Shown: positions 7,832-15,779 of the stretch, in pieces | Numbering within the stretch: position 1 is the first letter of the stretch | How the letters are laid out: the number at the start of each line of letters is the position of its first letter | DNA from: an uncultured Lachnospiraceae bacterium | Lineage (GTDB): Bacteria; Bacillota; Clostridia; Lachnospirales; Lachnospiraceae | Direction of reading: 5' to 3' | Assembly: GCA_902767135.1 (NCBI GenBank) | Contig: CACXGE010000099.1 | Span: 1-64,000 of the forward strand | Length of the DNA: 64,000 bases | Program-made: the position numbers and the translations under genes | Notes under the pieces: model-generated | Databases searched by the model: none | What the model was told of the DNA's origin: nothing | The model's input: the letters and a program-made list of their open reading frames with translations, nothing else

Positions 7832-9376
7832 ATGGAGAAAAAAAAGACTGCAGTTGAGGTATATTTGTCCACAGTGTATAAGTGGGGGCTTATTATTTTG
7901 GTGAGTGCATGTATGTGTGCTACCGCTACATTTAACACAGAAAAGTTATTGGGTTTTTATCCCAAAGTACCATGGATTGCTACAATTTTATTTGCGACTA
8001 TGGACGTTATTTTCTTTATATCTGCAATGGCAATTGTGAAAACATCCTTTGACGAAAATGGAGATTTAAAAGAAGGAAGATTAAAAATAGGAAAAATATT
8101 TTCTGCTAGTGTATTAATTATACAGTGGAATTATATTTTGTATATGATTCCATCAAGGACATTTTGGGGTTTTTTGTTCTTCTTTTTAATTTTGATGGCA
8201 TTTTTTTTGGATATTAAGTTGCTAATTATCAGTGGCCTGGTTTGCATGGGCTCGTTATTTGTTGCATGGGGTGTGCGAGGAACTGCTCTTCTACCAGTCA
8301 AAGATGAATTGTTTATTACAGATGTTATTATGTGTTTCATAGGACTTAGTTTGTCATTGGCAGGTTTGTCTATTTTTGTTTATTTTGTATCTCATTTTTT
8401 AGTAACAGCCAAAAAAGATGAACTGGAAAGGAACAACGAGCATGTGATGAAGGTTTTAAATTCTGTAGAGGTAATATCAGAACGGCTACATGAAGCAGGA
8501 ACCTCCCTCTCAAAAATCTCTGAGAATGAAAGTGCCTCAGCCCAGGAGCTGGCTGCAACCAGTGAGCAATTGGCAGAGAGTAGTGACACCCTTGGTACGA
8601 AAAGCGATGAAAGCATGGAAAACCTTGGGGAACTTAGGGAATGGGAAGGTGTTGTGGCGGATAACGTGGACAAGGTAGAAAACACATCCAAAGAGCTTCT
8701 TGATAAATCTATGGAAAATGAAAGACTGTTAAACAATTTACATACCATCAATGGAGAGGTCTCCCAATCCATGACGGCTACAACAGATATGGCAAAAAAA
8801 CTGTCAGATGCAGTACAGGAAATAGGTGCTACCTTAAACCTTATCAGTGAAATATCTACTTCCACCAATTTGCTGGCTCTCAATGCATCCATTGAAGCGG
8901 CAAGAGCCGGGGAAGCCGGAAGGGGCTTTGCAGTTGTAGCCTCAGAGGTGGGAAACCTTGCCAATAATACACAGGAGTCTTTAAAAGAAGTAGAAACGGT
9001 GATTCAACGAGTGCAAAGCAGTGTGAGAGAAATTACCCAACAGATTGAAGAAAACTCATCGAAACTGGATACACAAAATGAATATTTTGAGGATGTATTT
9101 GAAAGCATGCAGGGAATGACAGCGTTGCTCCACGTTTCCGTTGATGCAATCAATACCATGGGTCAGGCCCATGACAAACAGTCAGAGGTGATTAAAAGAA
9201 CGGTATCCATCAATCAGGAAATTGCACAGAGTATCAGAGACGAAAACATACAGTTTGCTTCCATCAATACCATGGCAGAAAATAATGCAAATGATACTGC
9301 CCAGGTTGCTGCCCAGGCAAGTACCATCAATGATATGGTAGATGAGATGCGCACTCTGTTAAAAAGTGAAGCGTGA
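7832..9376 (+). CDS. Methyl-accepting chemotaxis protein
   Basis: 514-residue chemoreceptor. Six hydrophobic helices fill about residues 15-190 with no large outer domain; a cytoplasmic helical signalling domain follows, with the conserved tip [20 protein letters not shown] near residue 347. It has the same architecture as the receptor at 18-1496 but a different membrane part. GGGGGAA precedes the ATG, 12 bases after the ketoacyl synthase stop. The pairing suggests the receptor may respond to a lipid or small molecule made by that enzyme; this is inference only. Its TGA stop is the first triplet of a 15-bp tandem repeat. Confidence 0.93.
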   Translation: MEKKKTAVEVYLSTVYKWGLIILVSACMCATATFNTEKLLGFYPKVPWIATILFATMDVIFFISAMAIVKTSFDENGDLKEGRLKIGKIFSASVLIIQWNYILYMIPSRTFWGFLFFFLILMAFFLDIKLLIISGLVCMGSLFVAWGVRGTALLPVKDELFITDVIMCFIGLSLSLAGLSIFVYFVSHFLVTAKKDELERNNEHVMKVLNSVEVISERLHEAGTSLSKISENESASAQELAATSEQLAESSDTLGTKSDESMENLGELREWEGVVADNVDKVENTSKELLDKSMENERLLNNLHTINGEVSQSMTATTDMAKKLSDAVQEIGATLNLISEISTSTNLLALNASIEAARAGEAGRGFAVVASEVGNLANNTQESLKEVETVIQRVQSSVREITQQIEENSSKLDTQNEYFEDVFESMQGMTALLHVSVDAINTMGQAHDKQSEVIKRTVSINQEIAQSIRDENIQFASINTMAENNANDTAQVAAQASTINDMVDEMRTLLKSEA

Positions 9377-9416
9377 GCCAAGTAACCCTGAGCCAAGTAA
9401 CCCGATATTGTGGCAC
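9374..9416 (+). repeat. Dispersed repeat, family 2, copy 2, with a 15-bp tandem duplication
   Basis: TGAGCCAAGTAACCC occurs twice in tandem (9374-9388, 9389-9403); the second continues as CGATATTGTGGCAC, matching the copies at 6401 and 10126. The first unit overlaps the stop codon of the chemoreceptor gene. Confidence 0.65.
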
Positions 9417-9428
9417 ACACAGTAACCA

Positions 9429-9465
9429 AAAAGGCTACCAGCGATTATGCCGGTAGCCCTTTTTC
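9429..9465. terminator. Bidirectional terminator between chemoreceptor and toxin genes
   Basis: AAAAGGCTACC pairs with GGTAGCCCTTTT (one bulged base), loop of about 12, followed by T runs on both strands. It lies between convergent genes. Confidence 0.85.
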
Positions 9466-9776
9466 TATAATAGATTTCTATATTCTCTCCGTCCATCTAC
9501 AACAGCATAAATTATTACTGTTTTCTCCACTTCATTGACCTTATAAAATATCAAATGTCTTTCTACAATAAGCACTCTGTACCCTTGTTTCCGTAGTATT
9601 GAATATTTGGGTACACTTCCTGAAAAGGGACAATCTTCTAACCTTTTCATGGCATTCTCAATCTTATCAAGATAATTTAAAGCAATATCCACACTTCTTG
9701 AATCATCCGCAATATAAAAAATAATCTCTCTTAGTTGCTCATCTGCTTTATCCGTTCTAATAATCTTATACTTCAT
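9465..9776 (-). CDS. ParE/RelE-family toxin
   Basis: 103-residue small basic protein of the ParE/RelE superfamily, type II toxin-antitoxin. The N-terminal KYKIIRTDKADEQLREIIFY helix and the C-terminal strands with YRVLIVERHLIFYKV and DGRREYRNLL match the ParE group, which poisons gyrase; RelE-type mRNA cleavage cannot be excluded because catalytic residues vary. It overlaps the antitoxin gene by 11 bases, the antitoxin being first, as usual. The pair is bracketed by family 2 repeats at 9374-9416 and 10126-10151. Confidence 0.88.
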   Translation of the reverse strand: MKYKIIRTDKADEQLREIIFYIADDSRSVDIALNYLDKIENAMKRLEDCPFSGSVPKYSILRKQGYRVLIVERHLIFYKVNEVEKTVIIYAVVDGRREYRNLL

Positions 9777-10050
9777 CGGATTTCCTCTCTAAGAGAGATT
9801 TGCGTATATCATCAAACGTTTCTTGCATTGGTGATACTCTTCCATTTACAACATCCTCTTCTGCCTCTGCCAATGTACGCAATAATTCCAATTCAGATCT
9901 CATTTGATAATAGTCTTGTAAGCCCATTACTGCTGTATCCCCACGACCATTCACTGTAATAATAACAGGTGTTCTGTTTTCATGACACTCCTTAGAAATT
10001 TCACTATAATGATTTCGCAAATCCGAAGATGGTCTGATAATTGCATCCAT
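9766..10050 (-). CDS. Phd/YefM-family antitoxin
   Basis: 94-residue partner of the ParE-like toxin. The N-terminal half has the Phd/YefM DNA-binding fold (SSDLRNHYSEISKECHENRT, then VIITVNGRGDTAVMGLQDYY). The acidic C-terminal part (LAEAEEDVVNGRVSP onward) should wrap the toxin. Such antitoxins bind their own promoter together with the toxin and repress the operon. A/T-rich sequence with TATAAT-like elements on the minus strand lies just upstream at about 10075-10105. AGGTGT precedes the ATG. Confidence 0.9.
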   Translation of the reverse strand: MDAIIRPSSDLRNHYSEISKECHENRTPVIITVNGRGDTAVMGLQDYYQMRSELELLRTLAEAEEDVVNGRVSPMQETFDDIRKSLLERKSDEV

Positions 10051-10125
10051 AAATTACACCTCCATGCTTTGATATAGTCAAATTATATCATAATATGTAT
10101 ATGCTGTCTATTAATTGTTACTGTG

Positions 10126-10151
10126 AGCCAGGGAACCAGGTAACGTGGTAC
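10126..10151 (+). repeat. Dispersed repeat, family 2, copy 3
   Basis: AGCCAGGGAACCAGGTAACG then TGGTAC. It matches the copies at 6401 and 9391 with a few substitutions, and with copy 2 brackets the toxin-antitoxin pair in direct orientation. Confidence 0.65.
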
Positions 10152-10287
10152 ATGCAAAATAGAACAAAGGTCATTTATCAAAGAGGAATATTTTTTGTTC
10201 AGAATCTATAGACAATTTCCAAAGAAAAGTGTATACTGACTATCACAGGTTTTGCGTATAACGCAAGAGGAAACAGAGAAAACTAGT

Positions 10288-10438
10288 GAAGAGTAGTAAC
10301 AGTTCAGTCAGGTCTGCGCATTTACTGCGCTGAGCGTGCGAAAATGTGAATTTAACAAAAATCGGGCAATTATGCATGCGTAAGCATTGCCCGATTTCGT
10401 AACAGTTCAGCACATTGGCTGAACAGTTACGAAGAGTA
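10288..10438. mobile_element. 135-bp GTAAC-ended non-autonomous element with perfect 8-bp target duplication
   Basis: The element spans 10296-10430. It begins GTAACAGTTCAG and ends CTGAACAGTTAC, which are inverted copies. Immediately outside, GAAGAGTA occurs on both sides (10288-10295 and 10431-10438), a perfect 8-bp direct repeat. Inside is a hairpin, AATCGGGCAAT with ATTGCCCGATT, at about 10360-10396; the last 32 bp are themselves a palindrome like the short elements elsewhere. A second copy at 41810-41943 differs at four positions in the first 105. It has no coding capacity. It sits 47 bases upstream of the DUF1858 start, so it contributes to that gene's leader. Confidence 0.88.
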
Positions 10439-10477
10439 ACTATTGTGTTAGCATTAGAATATGGAGGATACAAAATC

Positions 10478-10684
10478 ATGGAAATAACAAAGGAAATGAC
10501 AATTGGAGAATTATTACAGGTTGCACCACAGGCTGCACCGGTTCTTTTAGAGATTGGGATGCATTGTCTTGGATGCCCATCAGCACAGGGAGAAAGCTTA
10601 GAAGAGGCTGCTATGGTTCACGGACTTGACGCTGTGGATTTGGTGGCAAAAATCAATGAAGTAGTGAATGCAAAAGAAGCATAA
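10478..10684 (+). CDS. DUF1858 redox-disulfide domain protein
   Basis: 68-residue protein matching the DUF1858 family, described as a hybrid-cluster-protein-associated redox disulfide domain. It opens [14 protein letters not shown] and has a CxxC pair in [13 protein letters not shown] (Cys30, Cys33), then ends in helices. Family members are small stand-alone or fused proteins of unclear role, probably in redox or metal handling. ATGGAGGA lies ten bases before the ATG; the longer in-frame start lies inside the mobile element and is not supported. A terminator follows, so it is monocistronic. Confidence 0.88.
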   Translation: MEITKEMTIGELLQVAPQAAPVLLEIGMHCLGCPSAQGESLEEAAMVHGLDAVDLVAKINEVVNAKEA

Positions 10685-10708
10685 ACATTAGGAACTGTGA
10701 AAAAAGAT

Positions 10709-10734
10709 GCCCTGGTAAGTCGCCAGGGCGTTTT
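10709..10734 (+). terminator. Terminator after the DUF1858 gene
   Basis: GCCCTGG and CCAGGGC, 7-base loop, followed by GTTTTCG. Short but GC-rich stem. Confidence 0.75.
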
Positions 10735-10781
10735 CGTGTACAAAAATTTAGGCAACCATATGATATAAGGAGAATTTGGAT

Positions 10782-11525
10782 ATGAATAAGAGAAAAGCAG
10801 TGATTTTGGCAGCAGGAAAAGGAACCAGAATGGAGTCAGATTTACCAAAAGTAATACATACCATTGATGGCAAGCCAATGGCAGAGTACGTGATTGAGGC
10901 GGTAAAGGAAGCAGGTATGGAGGATATCTGTTTAATTGTAGGATACAAGGCAGAACAGGTAAAGGAGGCTATTACCTCCAAGGTAAGCTTCTGTGTTCAG
11001 GAGGAACAGTTAGGAACAGGTCATGCAGTAAAGTGTGCCAGTGACTTTATTGGAACAAGTGGGGAAGTATGTGTTCTCTGTGGGGATACTCCTTTGATCA
11101 CTGGGGAAACCTTAAAGAAGGCTATGGAATATCATGAGAACAGCAAAAATCAGATGACCGTTATCTCCGCAATTATGGAAGACCCTACAGGTTATGGAAG
11201 AATTATCCGGGATGAACAGGGAGAATTTTTAAAGAATGTGGAACATAAGGATGCAACAGAAGAGGAGAGAAAGAGCAAGGAAGTAAATTCCGGAATGTAC
11301 ATTTTCTCCTGCAAGGACCTATCCTATGCATTGACTCAGATTCATAATGATAATGCCCAGGGAGAATACTATCTTCCGGATACTTTGGAGATTATCCGCA
11401 ATCAAGGGGGAAAGGTAGGAGCTTATGTTTTGGAGGATGCCAAAGAAATGTCAGGAGTTAATACAAAGGCTCAGCTTGAGGAAGCCACAAGAATCATGCA
11501 CGAAAGAGTGGGAAAGGGAATCTAA
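10782..11525 (+). CDS. glmU: GlmU uridyltransferase domain only
   Basis: UDP-GlcNAc pyrophosphorylase: joins GlcNAc-1-phosphate to UTP for peptidoglycan precursors. The nucleotidyltransferase signature LAAGKGTRM lies near residue 10, with LPKVIH, QLGTGHA, LCGDTPL and VNSGMY following in order. It ends at residue 247, right after GVNTKAQLEEATRIMHERV, exactly where bifunctional GlmU (about 450 residues) would enter its left-handed helix acetyltransferase domain. That domain is absent, and pth starts one base after the stop, so there is no trace of decay. GlcN-1-P acetylation must come from another protein, or the substrate differs. The ATG at 10782 has AAGGAGA upstream. glmU-pth-mfd order resembles Bacillus. 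Confidence 0.85.
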   Translation: MNKRKAVILAAGKGTRMESDLPKVIHTIDGKPMAEYVIEAVKEAGMEDICLIVGYKAEQVKEAITSKVSFCVQEEQLGTGHAVKCASDFIGTSGEVCVLCGDTPLITGETLKKAMEYHENSKNQMTVISAIMEDPTGYGRIIRDEQGEFLKNVEHKDATEEERKSKEVNSGMYIFSCKDLSYALTQIHNDNAQGEYYLPDTLEIIRNQGGKVGAYVLEDAKEMSGVNTKAQLEEATRIMHERVGKGI

Positions 11526-11526
11526 G

Positions 11527-12087
11527 ATGATAGTGATTGCAGGATTGGGAAATCCTACCAAAGAATATGAACATACCAGACATAATGTAGGCTTTGATAC
11601 CATTGACGTAATTGCGGATAAGTATGGAATTTCTGTCAGTGAAAAGAAGCACAAGGCATTGATTGGAAAAGGACACATAGAAGGGCAGAAGGTGATTCTG
11701 GTAAAACCACAGACTTACATGAACCTGAGCGGAGAGAGTATTCGGGAGGTTTGTGATTATTTTAAAGTAGATCCGGAAAGGGAGTTGATTGTTATCTATG
11801 ACGATATCAGCCTGGCACCGGGAAAGCTGCGCATCCGTCCAAAGGGCAGTGCCGGCGGTCACAATGGAATCAAGAATATTATTGCACAGCTGTCCACCCA
11901 GAATTTTTACCGTATCAAAGTGGGAGTAGGTGAAAAACCAAAAGGTTGGGATTTAGCGGACTATGTGTTAGGGCATTTTTCCAAGGAAGAAAATGAATGG
12001 ATGGAAACGGCCTTTGAGGAGGCAGCAAAGGCAGTGGAAGTCATAATAACCAAAGATATTGCAACAGCAATGAATCAGTTTAACTAG
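11527..12087 (+). CDS. pth: Peptidyl-tRNA hydrolase
   Basis: Releases peptides from tRNAs that fall off the ribosome. 186 residues, normal length. The family landmarks are present: GLGNPTKEYEHTRHNVGFD with the catalytic His, LVKPQTYMNLSG, DDISLAPGKLRIRPKGSAGG and HNGIKNI. It begins one base after the glmU stop and is followed ten bases later by mfd, so it belongs to the same operon. The ATG has no strong ribosome site of its own, suggesting coupling to glmU translation. Confidence 0.96.
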   Translation: MIVIAGLGNPTKEYEHTRHNVGFDTIDVIADKYGISVSEKKHKALIGKGHIEGQKVILVKPQTYMNLSGESIREVCDYFKVDPERELIVIYDDISLAPGKLRIRPKGSAGGHNGIKNIIAQLSTQNFYRIKVGVGEKPKGWDLADYVLGHFSKEENEWMETAFEEAAKAVEVIITKDIATAMNQFN

Positions 12088-12097
12088 GAGAAGTTTC

Positions 12098-15000
12098 ATG
12101 AACGTAGTGACCTATCCCTTAAGGGATTTAGAGGAATACAATGAAATAAAGAAAAAGCTGTTAAGCCCCAAAGGGAAAGGAATACTTCAGCTTTGTGGTT
12201 GTGTGGAATCCCAGAGAGTACACCTGATGCAGGGATTAGGGGAAGCGTTTAAGCGAACGCTTATTATCACCTATGATGAACAAAGAGCCAGAGCCATTTA
12301 TGAGGATATGAAATTTTTCAGGGAGCCGGTGGCTTTGTATCCTGCCAAGGATTTTATTTTCTTCAATGTTGACATTAAAAGCAATCTGTTAGTGAAGGAA
12401 CGAATGAAGGCACTCAAAATGCTTTTAGAAGAGGAAAGTGCCACCTTGATTACTACCATTGACGGATTGATGGATAGTTTAATTCCTCTAGAGGAATTAG
12501 AGCAGTATATTTTCCAGATAGAGGAAGGTGCTATCTTAGAACGGGATGCCTTGATAAAAAAGTTGTTTTCCATGGGATATGAAAAAACCACTTTGGTAGA
12601 AGGGGGAGGTCAGTTTGCAGTGCGGGGGGATATTGTGGATATTTATCCGTTGACGGAAGAGCTTCCTTTTAGAATCAATTTTTTTGATGATGAAGTGGAA
12701 AAGATCGTGGCATTTGAACCGGAGTCCCAGCGTGCAATCTATCCGGAGAGCATGGAGGATATGATTAGCAATGTAAGGCTTTACCCGGCCACGGAGCTTA
12801 TGCTGACAGAGTCAAGGAAGAAGACAGGATTAGAAAAAATCAAGGAGGAAGCAAAGCTTCAGGAGGCAGCCTTTCGAAAGGAGCACAAGTCAGAGGAGGC
12901 TCACCGTGTGTACCGAATGGTAGAGGAATTGGAAGATGAGCTGATGGTTCTTGGAAGGGCAAATGCAGACAGCCATGTGAAAAGTTTTTATGATAATACA
13001 GTATCTTTATTAAATTATTTTGAAGATGCCTTGATTTTTTTGGATGAGCCTGTGAGAGTTTACGAAAAGGGTCAGGTAGTGGAAACAGAGTTTCGAGAAA
13101 GCATGATACACCGTATGGAAAAGGGATACGTGCTGCCTTCCCAGACAAAAATTTTATATGGCTGTAGGGAGATTATGGGAAGAATAGAGAACCACAATAC
13201 AGTGGCAATTTCCACCTTAGAGCCAGCCAGAACAGAGTATAAGGTCCGGGAAAAATATAGTTTTTCGGTACAGAATGTAAATTCCTATAATCACAGCTTT
13301 GAACTTCTGGTAAAGGAAATAAAGAACTACAGGAAACGTGGGTATCGAGTGCTTTTATTATCCCCGTCAAAAACCAGAGGAGAGCGTCTGGCAAATGACT
13401 TGATGGAGGCAGAGCTTCCAGTATTCTACAGTGAAAATCAGGATAGACTTTTGGAACCAGGAGAGGTGATGGTTACCTACGGAAATGTACACAAGGGCTA
13501 TGAGTATCCGTTGATTTCCTTTGTGGTAATCTCAGAGGGGGATATTTTTGGAACAGAGCATAAGCACAAAAAGAGGGCAAAAAAGAAAAGCGGTTATGAA
13601 GGAAAAAAAATCAACAGCTTTACAGACCTGCAGGTTGGGGATTATGTTGTGCATGAAAACCATGGTTTGGGGATATATAAAGGAATTGAGAAGATTACTG
13701 TGGATAAAGTGGCAAAAGATTACATGAAAATCGAGTATGCCTCAGGAGGAAATCTGTATATTCTTGCCACTGGTCTTGATATGATTCAAAAATATGCAGG
13801 CTCGGATGCCAAGGTTCCAAAGTTGAATAAGCTAGGAGGTAAGGAGTGGCAGAAGACCAAGACCAAGGTAAAGACAGCGGTGGATGTGATTGCCAAAGAT
13901 TTGGTGGAGCTGTATGCGGCAAGGCAGGAAAACAATGGCTTTGTGTATGGCGAGGATACCGTATGGCAACGGGAGTTTGAAGAGCTCTTTCCCTATGATG
14001 AGACAGAGGATCAGTTAGCTGCCATTGAGGCAACCAAGCAGGATATGCAGAGCAATAAAATCATGGACCGCTTAGTGTGCGGAGATGTGGGCTATGGAAA
14101 AACGGAAATTGCCATTCGTGCAGCCTTTAAGGCAGTACAGGAGGAAAAGCAGGTGGTGTATTTAGTTCCCACCACCATTCTGGCACAACAGCATTACAAT
14201 ACCTTTGTCCAGCGTATGAAGGATTTCCCGGTAAATATTGAGCTGATGTCCAGATTTCGCACTCCATCCCAGATAAAGAAAACCATTCAGGGATTAAAAA
14301 ATGGTCTGGTGGACATTGTCATAGGAACCCACAAGGTACTGTCAAAGGAAGTGGAATACAAAGATTTAGGACTGTTAATTATTGACGAGGAGCAGCGCTT
14401 TGGGGTGGCACACAAAGAAAAGATAAAGAAGCTTAAGGAAAATGTGGATGTGCTGACATTAACCGCAACCCCTATTCCCAGAACCCTTCACATGAGTCTT
14501 ATTGGGATTCGTGATATGAGTGTTTTGGAGGAGCCACCTATGGACCGTCTGCCCATTCAGACTTTTGTGATGGAATTTAATGAGGAGATGGTGAGGGAGG
14601 CAATCAACAGAGAACTTGCCAGAGGGGGTCAGGTGTTTTACGTATATAATAGGGTGAACAATATTGATGAAGTGGCCAATATGGTGGCGAATCTGGTGCC
14701 GGAGGCAAATGTGTCTTTTGCACACGGACAGATGAAGGAACATGAGTTAGAGAATATCATGTGTGACTTTATCAACGGAGATATAGATGTGCTGGTATCC
14801 ACAACCATTATCGAGACAGGTTTGGATATCTCCAACGCCAACACCATTATTATCCATGATTCGGACAATATGGGATTGTCTCAGTTATACCAGCTAAGAG
14901 GCCGTGTGGGAAGGTCTAACAGGACAGCCTATGCTTTCTTCATGTATCAGAAGAATAAGATGCTAAAGGAAACTGCAGAGAAACGACTTCAGGCCATCAA

Positions 15001-15646
15001 AGAGTTTACAGAGCTGGGAAGCGGATTTAAGATTGCCATGCGGGATTTGGAAATCCGTGGTGCCGGAAATCTTTTAGGCGAGCGACAGAGCGGTCATATG
15101 GCAGCGGTAGGTTATGATTTGTACTGCAAGATGTTAAATACTGCGGTAAAGAAGTACAAGGGAGAAGAGGAAAGAGAAGAGTTTGAGACTGTGATTGATA
15201 TCAGTGTCAACGCCTTTATTCCTCCAAGCTACATTGCCAATGAGATGCAGAAATTAGATATGTATAAAAAAATTGCTGCCATTGAAAGTGAAGAGGAAAA
15301 GGAAGACATCATGGATGAATTGCAGGACAGATACGGGGATTTGCCCAAAAATGTGGAGAATCTTTTAAATATTGCCAGCTTAAAGTGTATGGCTCACCGG
15401 GCGTATGTGACGGAGGTCAGTGACAAATCCGGAAATATAAGGATTACCATGTATGAACGTGCAAAGATTAAGGTGGAAGAGATTCCTTCCTTATTAGAAA
15501 AGTTCCAGGGAAGTTTAAGCTTCAAGCCGGAACAGACGCCGTATTTTGTGTATCAGGAATCGGGAAACCGCAGGAAGGAAAAAACCCCGGTGGTGGAAAC
15601 TGTGAGAAGGTTATTAAGTGAGTTAATTGTTATTGTGCAGAGCTAG
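12098..15646 (+). CDS. mfd: Transcription-repair coupling factor
   Basis: ATP-driven translocase that removes RNA polymerase stalled at DNA damage and recruits UvrA. 1182 residues, full length. Domains in order: UvrB-like N-terminal region that has lost nuclease function, polymerase-interacting domain near residues 510-570 (DLQVGDYVVHENHGLGIYKG), then the RecG-like helicase with Walker A GDVGYGKTE near 662 and IDEEQRFGV near 762, GLDISNANTI, QLRGRVGRS, and the C-terminal TRCF domain. TAGGAG precedes the ATG. A long hairpin ends the operon. Confidence 0.97.
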   Translation: MNVVTYPLRDLEEYNEIKKKLLSPKGKGILQLCGCVESQRVHLMQGLGEAFKRTLIITYDEQRARAIYEDMKFFREPVALYPAKDFIFFNVDIKSNLLVKERMKALKMLLEEESATLITTIDGLMDSLIPLEELEQYIFQIEEGAILERDALIKKLFSMGYEKTTLVEGGGQFAVRGDIVDIYPLTEELPFRINFFDDEVEKIVAFEPESQRAIYPESMEDMISNVRLYPATELMLTESRKKTGLEKIKEEAKLQEAAFRKEHKSEEAHRVYRMVEELEDELMVLGRANADSHVKSFYDNTVSLLNYFEDALIFLDEPVRVYEKGQVVETEFRESMIHRMEKGYVLPSQTKILYGCREIMGRIENHNTVAISTLEPARTEYKVREKYSFSVQNVNSYNHSFELLVKEIKNYRKRGYRVLLLSPSKTRGERLANDLMEAELPVFYSENQDRLLEPGEVMVTYGNVHKGYEYPLISFVVISEGDIFGTEHKHKKRAKKKSGYEGKKINSFTDLQVGDYVVHENHGLGIYKGIEKITVDKVAKDYMKIEYASGGNLYILATGLDMIQKYAGSDAKVPKLNKLGGKEWQKTKTKVKTAVDVIAKDLVELYAARQENNGFVYGEDTVWQREFEELFPYDETEDQLAAIEATKQDMQSNKIMDRLVCGDVGYGKTEIAIRAAFKAVQEEKQVVYLVPTTILAQQHYNTFVQRMKDFPVNIELMSRFRTPSQIKKTIQGLKNGLVDIVIGTHKVLSKEVEYKDLGLLIIDEEQRFGVAHKEKIKKLKENVDVLTLTATPIPRTLHMSLIGIRDMSVLEEPPMDRLPIQTFVMEFNEEMVREAINRELARGGQVFYVYNRVNNIDEVANMVANLVPEANVSFAHGQMKEHELENIMCDFINGDIDVLVSTTIIETGLDISNANTIIIHDSDNMGLSQLYQLRGRVGRSNRTAYAFFMYQKNKMLKETAEKRLQAIKEFTELGSGFKIAMRDLEIRGAGNLLGERQSGHMAAVGYDLYCKMLNTAVKKYKGEEEREEFETVIDISVNAFIPPSYIANEMQKLDMYKKIAAIESEEEKEDIMDELQDRYGDLPKNVENLLNIASLKCMAHRAYVTEVSDKSGNIRITMYERAKIKVEEIPSLLEKFQGSLSFKPEQTPYFVYQESGNRRKEKTPVVETVRRLLSELIVIVQS

Positions 15647-15715
15647 GATTTCAGGGATGCGACCCCCTATTGTAAAAGGGAGCTTAGCAATAGACTGGAA
15701 TTGTAATTTAACAGG

Positions 15716-15758
15716 AAATCCGTTATACTAATGATAAATTAGGTATAACGGATTTTTG
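15716..15758 (+). terminator. Terminator after mfd
   Basis: A 13-bp perfect inverted repeat, AAATCCGTTATAC and GTATAACGGATTT, with the loop itself containing TAAT/ATTA, followed by TTTTT. It lies just before the next ribosome site. Confidence 0.8.
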
Positions 15759-15779
15759 ATATGTGCAGGAGGTTGGAAC

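Larger units (their letters stand above)
10051..10477. other. Intergenic region between the antitoxin and DUF1858 genes
   Basis: 427 bases. It holds the presumed toxin-antitoxin promoter (A/T-rich, about 10070-10110, minus strand), family 2 repeat copy 3, and the 135-bp mobile element at 10296-10430 with its target duplication. No further gene is visible. Confidence 0.7.
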
